Of a DNA stretch of 64,000 nt, positions 40,142 to 49,794 are shown in pieces (the stretch's first letter is position 1; the number at the start of each line of letters is the position of its first letter). A program made the translations under genes and the position numbers. The stretch lies in the NCBI RefSeq assembly GCF_023544445.1, contig NZ_JALPVJ010000001.1, forward strand, positions 496,001 through 560,000, written 5' to 3'. The notes under the pieces were generated by a model that was not told the DNA's origin, ran no database searches, and saw only the letters and a program-made list of their open reading frames with translations. Source of the stretch: Actinoplanes sp. M2I2. Its GTDB lineage: Bacteria; Actinomycetota; Actinomycetes; Mycobacteriales; Micromonosporaceae.

Positions 40142-40527
40142 CTGACACTCCCGTTACCGCTCCCGAGGACGGCGCCACCGCGGTCGCCCCGGCGGAGGTC
40201 TCCAAGGCTTCCATCGCGGACGTCGAAGAGGCGATGAAGGACGTCGTCGACCCCGAGCTCGGGATCAACGTCGTCGACCTCGGCCTCGTGTACGACGCGT
40301 ACGTCGACGACGACAACATCGCCACCCTCGACATGACGCTCACCTCGGCGGCCTGCCCGCTGACCGACGTCATCGAGGACCAGACGCGGACGGCGCTGAC
40401 CACCGGCCCCGGCGGCGGCCTGGTCAAGGACTTCCGCATCAACTGGGTGTGGCTGCCGCCGTGGGGCCCCGACAAGATCACCGACGACGGCCGCGAGCAG
40501 CTGCGGGCGCTCGGCTTCAACGTCTGA
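40138..40527 (+). CDS. sufT: SufT-like MIP18 family (DUF59) Fe-S maturation protein
   Basis: 129 residues. Has the DUF59 core DPELGINVVDLGLVYDAYVD and TSAACPLTDVIEDQ, with the conserved cysteine. The family helps deliver iron-sulfur clusters to target proteins. It is the last gene of the suf operon, overlapping sufU. No terminator hairpin is obvious after it. Confidence 0.93.
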   Translation: MTDTPVTAPEDGATAVAPAEVSKASIADVEEAMKDVVDPELGINVVDLGLVYDAYVDDDNIATLDMTLTSAACPLTDVIEDQTRTALTTGPGGGLVKDFRINWVWLPPWGPDKITDDGREQLRALGFNV

Positions 40528-40559
40528 GTTCTGTCGGACCCCCCTGCTACAAAAAGGGC

Positions 40560-41303
40560 ATGGAACTTCCCGCCCTCATCACCCTGATCGACGAGCGGTC
40601 GGCGGCGCTGCGTGACGCAGTCGCCGCCGCTGCTGTTCCCGGCGCCCGGGTGCCCGGCTGCCCCGACTGGGATCTCGGCGATCTCGTGGCTCACCTGGGC
40701 GCGGTCCAGCGTTTCTGGGCCGTGGTGGTGACCGAGGGCGACCCGACCGGCCCGCCGCCGGCCGCCGCGCTGGGCGACCGCGAGCCGCGCGGTGACCTGC
40801 TGCAGTGGTCGGCCGAGTCGACCGACCTGCTGCTCAAGGCGCTTCACAGCTCGTCCGCCGACGCCCCGGCGTGGGCCTGGTGGGGCGCTTCCTCCGCACC
40901 CCTGACCGTCGGTGCGATCGCCCGCCACCAGGTGCAGGAGGCGGCCGTCCACGCCCGCGACGCGCAGGAGGCGGTGGGCCGGGCCGAGCCGCTGCCCGGC
41001 GTTGTCGCGGTCGACGGAGTGGCCGAGTTCCTTCAGGTCGGGGTCGGCTCGCTGGGCGCGTGGCCGCACCGCCCGGCCCGGATCGCCTTCGCCGCCGTCG
41101 ACGGCCCGACTCACACTCTCGATCTGTCACCGTCGGGCGGCCGGCTCGATCCCGCGGCCGGCGGCGACCCGGTGGTCACCGTGCGCGGGCCGGCCGGTGA
41201 TCTGGTGCTGGCGCTCTACGGCCGGGTGCCGTTCCACAACCTACGGATCGAGGGCGACCGGGAGGTGCTGACGCAGCTGCGCTCTTGGTCGAACCCCGAC
41301 TGA
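40560..41303 (+). CDS. maleylpyruvate isomerase family mycothiol-dependent protein (TIGR03083-like)
   Basis: 247 residues. N-terminal DinB-like bundle with VPGCPDWDLGDLVAHLGAVQRFWA, whose histidine is the first metal ligand, and AIARHQVQEAAVHARDAQ with the later His/Asp ligands, followed by a C-terminal MDMPI domain. The substrate is unknown. A TACAAA hexamer at 40548-40553 lies seven bases before the ATG, so the gene may be leaderless and independent of the suf operon. Confidence 0.8.
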   Translation: MELPALITLIDERSAALRDAVAAAAVPGARVPGCPDWDLGDLVAHLGAVQRFWAVVVTEGDPTGPPPAAALGDREPRGDLLQWSAESTDLLLKALHSSSADAPAWAWWGASSAPLTVGAIARHQVQEAAVHARDAQEAVGRAEPLPGVVAVDGVAEFLQVGVGSLGAWPHRPARIAFAAVDGPTHTLDLSPSGGRLDPAAGGDPVVTVRGPAGDLVLALYGRVPFHNLRIEGDREVLTQLRSWSNPD

Positions 41304-41603
41304 ACGCGGCCGGGCCTGCCTCGTGCTTCGGCCTGTTTCGCGCGGCCGGCTTTGTCTTGCGCGGCCGGTCTGACTCGCGCGGGCCGGTCTGTCTTGCGCG
41401 GTTGACTTGGCTCGCGGGCTGACTGTTCAGTCTTGCGCGACCGGCCCGCCTCGCGGCGCTCGCCGGCCGACGCGGGGCTACCGCCAGCCGTGCCGAGTCG
41501 TCGGGAACGTCGGATTCGGTCCGTCGGTCGGACGTTGACGCAAATCGTCGGCGTGACCATCAGGCGGGTTCCGCCTCGGTCACGTGTGTGCGCTGGTCGT
41601 GGG
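41304..41603. other. 300-bp intergenic region, low complexity
   Basis: No gene seen. The first 140 bases are degenerate copies of a roughly 22-bp unit around CTTGCGCGGCCGGTCTG. Lies between convergent genes. Confidence 0.5.
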
Positions 41604-42299
41604 CTACGCGGGCGGCAGGTGGTCGACCGCGTTGTAGTAGGCGAGCTCGAGCCGTCCGTCGACAGCGACGAAGCGGCTCAGCGACGCGTTGCGGACGCTG
41701 CCGGCGGAACGCTCGGCCTCCAGCACCTGGTCCCAGGTCAGTTGCTCGATGACGGCGCGCATCATGAGCACCACCGCGTCGTGGGCGACCACGATGACCC
41801 GTTCGCCGGCGTGGTCGCGGTTGAGGTCGTCGAGGAAGGCGCCCAGTCGCACCTCGATGTCCGCGAAGGACTCGCCGCCCGGCGGAGCGTAGTGATGCTC
41901 GCCGGCGTCGGCGCGCCGCTGGGCCTCGTCCGGGAAGCGCTGGGCCACGGCGGCCCGGGTCAGCATCTCGAGGTAGCCGAGCAGCCGATCGACGAGGCGG
42001 TCGTCAGTGGTCGGCGCGGGCAGCTCGACGCCGGACTTCTCCGCCGCGATCCGCCACGTCTCCCGGGCCCGCAGATAGGGCGAGGTGATGGCGACCTGGG
42101 GCCGCTCGTCCTCGGGCAGCTCCCCGATCCACTCGCCGAGCGCCGCGGCCTGTTCCTGGCCGTACTCGGTCAGCGGCACCTCGGCATCACGCCCGCTGAC
42201 CTCGGCCTCGAGCAGCCCTCCGGCATCGGCGGCGGGAAAGGCGACGTTGGCCAGGCTCTGCCCGTGCCGGACGAGGAGAAGTTCGGCAACCACACTCAT
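41604..42299 (-). CDS. histidine phosphatase family protein
   Basis: 231 residues. The phosphohistidine motif LVRHGQS is at residues 9-15, and SPYLRARET and VIVVAHDAVV supply the second arginine and second histidine of the phosphoglycerate mutase-like fold. Likely a phosphatase for a small molecule or sugar phosphate; substrate not evident. Isolated single gene. Confidence 0.87.
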   Translation of the reverse strand: MSVVAELLLVRHGQSLANVAFPAADAGGLLEAEVSGRDAEVPLTEYGQEQAAALGEWIGELPEDERPQVAITSPYLRARETWRIAAEKSGVELPAPTTDDRLVDRLLGYLEMLTRAAVAQRFPDEAQRRADAGEHHYAPPGGESFADIEVRLGAFLDDLNRDHAGERVIVVAHDAVVLMMRAVIEQLTWDQVLEAERSAGSVRNASLSRFVAVDGRLELAYYNAVDHLPPA

Positions 42300-42545
42300 G
42301 ATCCGACCCTACCGAGCGAGCTGCTCCGGTGTGACGCCCGACGGCACCAAGACGGCGCCGGCGGTCGGTCGCTGGAGCTTGCGCGGGCGGCGCGATAAAT
42401 CGGTCGCGGTGGTGTGCCGGGAACGCGACCATGGGCCCGTGACGAAGTCGATCCCGCACCCCGCTGTCTCTGTCGCTGTGGCCGATCGGGCCGCGCGACA
42501 GCAGCGGACCGGCCCCCGCGGAACGGCGGTTCGTCAGCAGCGGTC

Positions 42546-43148
42546 ATGAGCGCGGCGTTTCTGGCCGGCGTCGTCGCGGGCTACGGGGTCGCGCTGCCCA
42601 TGGGAGCCATCGGCGTGCTCATCGCCGGTCTCAGCGCGCGCACGTCCCTCCGGGTCGGCGCGGCGGCCGGGTTGGGCGCAGCCACGGCGGACGGCCTCTT
42701 CGCGGCTATCGCCGTGGCCGGGGGAGCAGCCGTGGCCAGCCTGATCGCGCCGATGGCCGCACCGCTGCGCTGGGTCGCGGCCGTCGTCTTGCTGATCATC
42801 GCCGCGCTGACAGCCCGGGCGGCCTTTCGTGAGCCGGGTACCGCCGCCGTGGGCGATCGGCCTGTCAAGCCCGGGCGGGCCTACGTCGGCGTGCTCGGCC
42901 TGACCTTGCTCAACCCGGCGACCGTCATCTACTTCGCCGCGCTGGTCCTGGGCCGGGCCGGCGAGGGCGGCGGCGTGCCCTTCGTCGCCGGCGTCATCCT
43001 GGCCTCCGCCAGCTGGCAACTCGTGATCGCCGCCGGCGGCTCGCTCATCGGCCGCCGGCTGACCGGCCCACGAGGCCGCACCTGGACGGCGCTGGTCTCC
43101 AGCATCGTCATAGCTGCCCTGGCTGTCCGCCTGGTGCTCCCGGCCTGA
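42546..43148 (+). CDS. LysE family amino acid exporter
   Basis: 200 residues with about six membrane spans. The N-terminal GVVAGYGVALPMGAIGVLIAGLSAR resembles the LysE/RhtB start (in part: GYGVALPMGAIG), and LTLLNPATVIYFAAL matches the conserved second motif. The family exports amino acids and related compounds. The substrate is not evident. Divergent from the histidine phosphatase gene. Confidence 0.85.
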   Translation: MSAAFLAGVVAGYGVALPMGAIGVLIAGLSARTSLRVGAAAGLGAATADGLFAAIAVAGGAAVASLIAPMAAPLRWVAAVVLLIIAALTARAAFREPGTAAVGDRPVKPGRAYVGVLGLTLLNPATVIYFAALVLGRAGEGGGVPFVAGVILASASWQLVIAAGGSLIGRRLTGPRGRTWTALVSSIVIAALAVRLVLPA

Positions 43149-43979
43149 GTCGGCCCCACCCGTCTACGTCAGTGCGACTTCGTGGCGGAATGCTGTAGGG
43201 CGGGCGAGCGGAAACGGCTCAGTCCGGAGTCACCGCTTTCTCGCCCGCTCTCGCCCGCTCTCGCCCGCTCTCGCCCGCTCTCGCGGTGGAGTGCTGGGAG
43301 CGGGCAACTGGAGCGGCTTGGCTGGGCGACTGCTTCCTCGCCCGCTTTCGAGGTGAAACGCCGGGGACAAGCCGGGCGGCTCGGCCGCAGTGACCGTTCT
43401 CTCGCCTGCTTCGCGGTGGAGCGCTGGGGGGAGACGAGCCGGGCGGCTCGGTCGGGGTGACTGTTTCTTGCCTGCTCTCGTTGCGGAACGCTGTAGGGCG
43501 GACAATTGGAGCGGCCAGTCCGGAGTCACCGCCTTCTCGCCCGCTCTCGCGGTGGAACGCTGAGGGACAAGCCGGGCGGCTCGGCCGCGGTGACCGTTTT
43601 CTCGCCTGCTTCGCGGTGGATCGCGGGGGAGGACAAGCCGGGCGGCTCGGTCGGGGTGACCGCTTTTTCGCCTGTTCTCGTGGCGGAACGTTGTAGGTCA
43701 GGCAAGCGGAACGGCTCAGTCCGGAGCCACTGCTTCTTGCCCGCTCCTCGCGGTGGAGCGCTGTGGGGTGGGCAAATGGAGTGGCTCGGCCGGGGCGATC
43801 GCTTCCTCGACTGCTCTCCTGGCGGAGCACTGTAGGGCAGGCAAGTGAAACAAAACTCGGTCCGGGGCGCCCGCTTTCGCGGTGGAACGCTGGAGGAGGG
43901 CAAGAGGAACAGCTGACGGGACGCGTGCTCGCAAGGCCGGAGAACCGCAGTCGGCCCGGCCTGCACGACGCAGGGGCGT
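43149..43979. repeat. 831-bp region of degenerate ~69-bp tandem repeats
   Basis: About ten to eleven degenerate copies of a unit of roughly 69 bp fill 43200-43910. Typical parts are GCGGTGGAGCGCTG, CAAGCCGGGCGGCTCGG, and GGTGACCG followed by TTTTCTCGCCTGCT. Between 43241 and 43280 a decamer TCGCCCGCTC is repeated four times exactly. The long open frames on both strands in this region read as repeats of the same peptide and match no family; I regard the region as non-coding. Confidence 0.8.
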
Positions 43980-44855
43980 TCAGCGGGACAGGTGGGCTAC
44001 CGCGCCGGTTTCCAGGGCGGCCCAGACGCCGCCGTCCGGGCCGATGGTGATGCCGTGCGGCTCGGAGGACGGGGTGGGCAGGTCGAATTCCTCGATCTTG
44101 CCGGCCACGCTGATGTGAGCGATGCGGTTGGCGCCCCACTCGGTGAACCAGCAGCCACCGCCGGGATCGGCGGTGATGGCGTGTGGGCGGGCCGCTCGGT
44201 CGGGGAGCGGGAATTCGGTGACGGTGCCGTCGGGCGTGATGCGGCCGACCTGGCCGGCGCCGATCTCGACGAACCACAGGGCCCCGTCGGCGCCCAGGGT
44301 GACGCCGACCGGCGACGCGCCCTTGGTGGGCAGCGGGTGCAGCGTCACCTGGCCGTCGAGTGTGATGCGGCCGATCGCGTCGGCCTGGTTGAGGGTGAAC
44401 CAGAGCGCTTCGTCGGGGCCGGGGGTGATCATCGAGGGGAAGCCGCCGGCCCTGGGCAGGGGAAACTCGGTGAGCCGGCCGTCGACCGTGAGGCGGCCGA
44501 CGGCGTCGCCGTTCATCTCGGTGAACCACAGGGCGCCGTCGGCGCCGGGAGCGATGCCGAAGGGTGCACCACGCACGGTGAAGGAGGTCTGCTTGCCGTC
44601 CGTGGTGAGGCGTCCGATGCGGTCGTCGCGGTTACGGGTGAACCACAACGCTCCGTCACCGCCCACGGTGACGACCGACGGTCCGCTCGTGGCCGAGTCG
44701 AGTGGATGTTCCTCCGTGGTGCCGTCCATGGCCAGCCGGGCGACGCGACCACCGTGGACGAGTGTCATCCACAAGGCGTTGTCGGGCCCGGCGACGATGC
44801 CGTAGGGCCCGGCCGCCGCGTCGGTGACTCCGATCTCGCGCACCGGCTGCCTCAC
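43980..44855 (-). CDS. vgb: virginiamycin B lyase family protein (streptogramin B lyase)
   Basis: 291 residues forming a seven-bladed beta-propeller: repeated GxDGALWFTE-type blades occur every 42 residues or so. Vgb linearises streptogramin B antibiotics by a metal-dependent elimination. The residues known to matter in the staphylococcal enzyme have counterparts here at matching spacing: Tyr18, His225, Glu265, His267 and Glu282. No signal peptide is present, so it is cytoplasmic. The GTG at 44855 has AGGGAG upstream. Propeller lyase homologues are common in soil actinobacteria and not all have been tested for resistance, so the function is likely but not certain. Confidence 0.85.
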   Translation of the reverse strand: MRQPVREIGVTDAAAGPYGIVAGPDNALWMTLVHGGRVARLAMDGTTEEHPLDSATSGPSVVTVGGDGALWFTRNRDDRIGRLTTDGKQTSFTVRGAPFGIAPGADGALWFTEMNGDAVGRLTVDGRLTEFPLPRAGGFPSMITPGPDEALWFTLNQADAIGRITLDGQVTLHPLPTKGASPVGVTLGADGALWFVEIGAGQVGRITPDGTVTEFPLPDRAARPHAITADPGGGCWFTEWGANRIAHISVAGKIEEFDLPTPSSEPHGITIGPDGGVWAALETGAVAHLSR

Positions 44856-44871
44856 ACCCTCGCTCCCTCAC

Positions 44872-45058
44872 TCACAGAACCATGACCCTCTCGCGGACCG
44901 ACCGAACTCACCGATGCTTCGTCCCCTCGCGGACCGACCGAACTCACCGATGCTTCATCCCCTCGCGGACCGACTGAACTCACGGATGCTTCATCCCCCG
45001 GCGGGCCGACTGAACTCACGGATGCTGACCGACTGAACCGCTCGCGGGCCGATACGCC
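44872..45058. repeat. 36-bp tandem array copying the alkD 3' end
   Basis: Units start at 44872 (degenerate), 44908, 44944, 44980 and 45016, exactly 36 bp apart. On the minus strand each encodes a form of SVREGxKHR followed by TGA, close to the SVREAMKHL-stop that ends alkD. The array is also the leader region of vgb. Confidence 0.9.
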
Positions 45059-45739
45059 TCACAGATGCTTCATCGCCTCGCGGACCGACAGGCCGGAGAG
45101 CGTCGACCGGTGAGCCTCGACGAAGGCGCGGACGGCGTCGGGGTCGGTGCGGGCGTACTGGCGCAGGGCCCAGCCGATCGCCTTGCGCACGAAGAAGTCG
45201 CGATGGCCGGCCTGGGCCCGGCAATAGCCGAACAGGCGGTCGACGTCCGTCGCGCCGCCGTAATGCAGCTGGTGCAGGATCGCCGTGCGGACCAGCCACA
45301 GGTTGTCGTCCCTCGACCACTCGTCCATGACGGCGACCAGCGACGGGTGGTGCGTGACCAGCCCCCCGGTGAACCGGGTGGCCAGCGGGTCGATCGTGTC
45401 CCACCATGACTTCGTGGTGATCAGCTCGCGCAGTGTGGGCACGAAGCCGGGGCCCGGCACCGTCACGTTGGCGCCGAGGTAGGAACAGCCGACGTACTGG
45501 AACTCACGCTCCGGACGGGACCACAGCGCCAGGGCGATCGAGCGAAGATCATCCTCCGTGGGCCGGGGCAGGTCTCGCACGGCCTCGCGTTGCATCGTTC
45601 GCAGGGCCGGCGAAGCCAGGCCGAGGAACGGGAACCGGCCTTTCATGTACGCCGCCTGGCCCGCGGCCCGAACCGGGTCGGCCGCGGGCAGCAAACGCTC
45701 GTCGAGCCGTTCCAGCAGCGTCGCGGTCAGGTCGGTCAT
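45059..45739 (-). CDS. DNA alkylation repair protein, AlkD-like
   Basis: 226 residues of HEAT-like helical repeats. Motifs include FPFLGLASPALRTMQRE, EREFQYVGCSYLGA, KSWWDTIDPLATRF and DFFVRKAIGWALRQYARTDP, all typical of AlkD, the glycosylase that removes bulky or cationic alkylated bases without flipping them. The catalytic Asp and DNA-contacting Trp pair of AlkD are matched by WWDTID. ATG at 45739; another ATG three codons upstream is possible. Divergent from the acVLRF1 gene. Confidence 0.88.
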   Translation of the reverse strand: MTDLTATLLERLDERLLPAADPVRAAGQAAYMKGRFPFLGLASPALRTMQREAVRDLPRPTEDDLRSIALALWSRPEREFQYVGCSYLGANVTVPGPGFVPTLRELITTKSWWDTIDPLATRFTGGLVTHHPSLVAVMDEWSRDDNLWLVRTAILHQLHYGGATDVDRLFGYCRAQAGHRDFFVRKAIGWALRQYARTDPDAVRAFVEAHRSTLSGLSVREAMKHL

Positions 45740-45758
45740 GGCCCGCATCCTGCCACCG

Positions 45759-45764
45759 TAGTCT
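45759..45764 (+). promoter_or_regulatory. -10 element of leaderless acVLRF1 gene
   Basis: TAGTCT, seven bases before the ATG at 45772, leaving no room for a leader or ribosome site. Confidence 0.5.
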
Positions 45765-45771
45765 GACAAGA

Positions 45772-46404
45772 ATGGGCGAACGGACGGCCGCGGGCGGCGG
45801 CAAATGGGTCGATGTCGCGCCGGAGCGGATGACCCGGTGGCTGGAGAACTTCGCGCGCCGCCACGGCCCGTACCGGGAAGAGGGGTTGACCCTGATCGCC
45901 GAGGACGGCGCCTCGGCGGACTGGCGGACGCCGCCCGGCGCGGCCGGCGTGGCGACTCTGGCCGAGCTGATCGAGACGGCTCAGCGGCCGCGCAAGCTGG
46001 GCCTGCTGCTCGCCCGTAAGGGCGCGGTGGCGGTGGGCGTCGCCGACGGTGCCACGCTCCTCGCGTCCAAGGTGGACAGGAACTATGTGCAGGGGCGCAC
46101 GGCGGCTGGTGGCTGGTCACAGCAGCGCTTCGCGCGCCGCCGCGACAACCAGGCCAAGGCGGCCGCCGCGGACGGCGCCGACATCGTCGCGCGTGTTCTG
46201 CTGCCCTCCGTACGGGACCTCGCCGCGCTGGTGACGGGCGGTGACCGCACCGCGGTGGAGGCCATCCTGACCGCGCCGAACCTGGCCCCGCTGGCCGCCG
46301 CGCGGGCCGAGCGGTTCCTGGACGTGCCCGAGCCCCGGCACGCGGTGCTGATCTCCGCGGTGGCCGGGGCCCGGGCCGTGTCCGTCCTGGTGAAGGAACC
46401 TTAG
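45772..46404 (+). CDS. acVLRF1 family peptidyl-tRNA hydrolase
   Basis: 210 residues. The actinobacterial branch of the Vms1-like release factor 1 family, predicted to release peptides from stalled ribosomes. The diagnostic loop GGWSQQRFARRRDNQAK at about residues 112-128 contains the glutamine thought to act like the GGQ glutamine of class I release factors. The N-terminal part forms the eRF1 domain 2-like fold with WVDVAPERMTRWLENFARRH. Leaderless, divergent from alkD, and its stop overlaps the end of the convergent metallopeptidase gene by four bases. Confidence 0.9.
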   Translation: MGERTAAGGGKWVDVAPERMTRWLENFARRHGPYREEGLTLIAEDGASADWRTPPGAAGVATLAELIETAQRPRKLGLLLARKGAVAVGVADGATLLASKVDRNYVQGRTAAGGWSQQRFARRRDNQAKAAAADGADIVARVLLPSVRDLAALVTGGDRTAVEAILTAPNLAPLAAARAERFLDVPEPRHAVLISAVAGARAVSVLVKEP

Positions 46405-47303
46405 AACGAGGTGTTGCAGCTCTCCGGATTGCCCGAGTCGTAACCCTTCTGGAAGTTCTGCTGCCGCTGGGCCGCGGTGCCGTGCGTGAACTCCTCCGGG
46501 TTGACCGGGTTGCCGCTGCGCTTCTGGAGCACGTCGTCACCGATCTGGCCGGCCGTCTGGATGCCTTCCTCGATGTCCTGCTGGGTCAGGCTCGTGAAAA
46601 GTTTCTGGCCCTTGGTGTCGGTCGTCTCGGTGGCCGCCTTGGACCACACCCCGGCGTAGCAGTCGGCCTGCAGCTCGAGCTTCACCGACAGCGCGTTCTT
46701 CTCGCTCTCGCCCGCGCCCTGCTGAGCCCGGCGCATCTTGGCCTCCTGGCCGGTGATGTCCTGGATGTGGTGGCCGTACTCGTGGGCCAGCACGTAGGGC
46801 TGGGCGAACTCGCCGGGCGCGCCGAGCTGCTGGGACAGCACGTCGTAGAACGTGAGGTCGATGTACACCTGGTTGTCGCCGGGGCAGTAGAACGGCCCGA
46901 CGCCGGAGTCGGCCGCGCCGCACGCCGTGTTCACCTGGCGGGAGAAGATCACCGTCTTGGCCGGTTGGTACTGCGTGCCGAAATACTGCGGCGTCGCCTT
47001 GTTCCAGTACGCCTGGATCGAGTTGATGTAGAGGACGTTCCGGCACTCCAGCTGCTGGGTGGCGTTGTCCTGGGAACACGTTTGCTGGATGTTGGTGTTG
47101 TTACCCGTGTCGGTGCCACCACCACCGATCTGGTTGATGCCGAAGTAACCACCGACCACGGCGACGACGATCGTGATGATGATGCCGACCAGGCCACCAC
47201 CGCCGATCGGCAGCCCGCCGAGGCCGCCGCCCCCGCCACCGCCGGAACCACGTCGATCCTCGACCTGACTGGTATCGATGTCGGCGTTCTCGTTGAGTTC
47301 CAT
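46401..47303 (-). CDS. neutral zinc metallopeptidase (YpfJ family)
   Basis: 300 residues. A cytoplasmic Gly-rich stretch (21-36) is followed by one membrane span (about 38-55), then an extracellular domain. The zinc site HEYGHH is near residue 172, and ELQADCYAGVW about 37 residues later supplies the third ligand. The C terminus has two further cysteines that may pair. Target unknown. The family is found in most actinobacteria. Confidence 0.92.
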   Translation of the reverse strand: MELNENADIDTSQVEDRRGSGGGGGGGLGGLPIGGGGLVGIIITIVVAVVGGYFGINQIGGGGTDTGNNTNIQQTCSQDNATQQLECRNVLYINSIQAYWNKATPQYFGTQYQPAKTVIFSRQVNTACGAADSGVGPFYCPGDNQVYIDLTFYDVLSQQLGAPGEFAQPYVLAHEYGHHIQDITGQEAKMRRAQQGAGESEKNALSVKLELQADCYAGVWSKAATETTDTKGQKLFTSLTQQDIEEGIQTAGQIGDDVLQKRSGNPVNPEEFTHGTAAQRQQNFQKGYDSGNPESCNTSF

Positions 47304-47534
47304 TTCTTCCTCACTGAGGGAGTGCGGCGGGAGTCCCCGATGCGTACCCGATGATCTTGCTGGTTAATCGGGTGGGAGGTACAGCGGGCCGCCCGGTACT
47401 ATTGCCGGGTGCTGCTCTGCGAAGGCTGACCTGCCCCGCGCCGACCCTTGGCTGTTCCGACGGAGGAACAGCGCGAAGGCCGGCGTTCTTCTGTGCCCGG
47501 AGCCAGCCTTCTTCTGAGAGTGAGCAGTCAAAAC

Positions 47535-49139
<1,605 letters not shown>

Positions 49140-49566
49140 TCGCGGGATCATCGCCATCGTCTCTTGTCAACCGGTGCCCACACAGACAGTGCGACGTTCG
49201 GGCGTTTGCGGTCAGGTCGGGCACCGGTCCGGGCAGTCCCCCGTGGGCCCTCCCGGCTCGGCAGCGGTGGGTAGGGGACGCATCGACGCTCAGTCATGTC
49301 CGGTCGACGACGGCTCTCGATCGCGAGTTTTCGCAGGTGATCGATGGTCTTGGCGGAAAGGTGAGCGAAGCCTTACGCGGGTTCCGAAAGCCTGTCGCCC
49401 TAACGACTGTGAACTGTCTGACATTGATGGCCGTGGTCATCGTCAAGTTCCTGACAGTGATAAATGGGCACGTTGGCTAGGCCTGGATACCTAGCGCATG
49501 ATCGTTGGAGGCGGTCTAATAGGTGAGACCGTATGAACCGCACTGTCTGGGACGTGAGGATTCAAG
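49140..49566. other. 427-bp intergenic region upstream of the HTH gene
   Basis: No gene is supported. From 49300 the composition is less G+C-rich. It contains direct repeats TCTGACATTGATGG and CCTGACAGTGATAA near 49420 and 49450, an inverted repeat CTAGG-N8-CCTAG at 49477-49494, and CGGTCT-N8-AGACCG at 49512-49531 with a -10-like TAATAG inside. This looks like a regulated promoter for the HTH-crotonase pair. Confidence 0.5.
49512..49531. promoter_or_regulatory. 6-bp inverted repeat overlapping the HTH gene promoter
   Basis: CGGTCT-AATAGGTG-AGACCG, perfect arms. TAATAG (49517-49522) within it could be the -10 element. It lies 36 bases before the ATG, and 18 bases after another N8-spaced palindrome (CTAGG/CCTAG). 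Candidate autoregulatory operator. Confidence 0.45.
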
Positions 49567-49794
49567 ATGCCAGCCACGGGCACTGCCACCAGTACTGAGA
49601 AGGGTCGCCGAATCGTCGGCAGCGAGCGCCAGTCATTGGCGAAGGATCTGGTGAAGCGTTACACGTCGGGGGAGAGCATTCGCGCCCTCGCCGCTTCGAC
49701 CGGCCGGTCCTACGGATTCGTGCACCGGGTACTCACCGAGTCCGGTGTGCAGCTCCGCCAGCGTGGTGGCGCTCGTCGCCGCAAGAAGGCGTGA
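49567..49794 (+). CDS. small helix-turn-helix protein
   Basis: 75 residues. A single helix-turn-helix (about 26-62: LVKRYTSGESIRALAASTGRSYGFVHRVL, in part RALAASTGRSYGFVHRVL) with a basic C-terminal tail. This short HTH protein is conserved across actinobacteria. It probably binds DNA; no ligand or oligomerisation domain is present. Its stop overlaps the GTG of the enoyl-CoA hydratase gene (GTGA), so they are translated together. Confidence 0.88.
   Translation: MPATGTATSTEKGRRIVGSERQSLAKDLVKRYTSGESIRALAASTGRSYGFVHRVLTESGVQLRQRGGARRRKKA

Noticed and set aside
43219-44529. A 436-codon minus-strand frame covering the 43-kb repeats and part of vgb
   Set aside because: Reads as degenerate peptide repeats and overlaps a well-supported gene in another frame.
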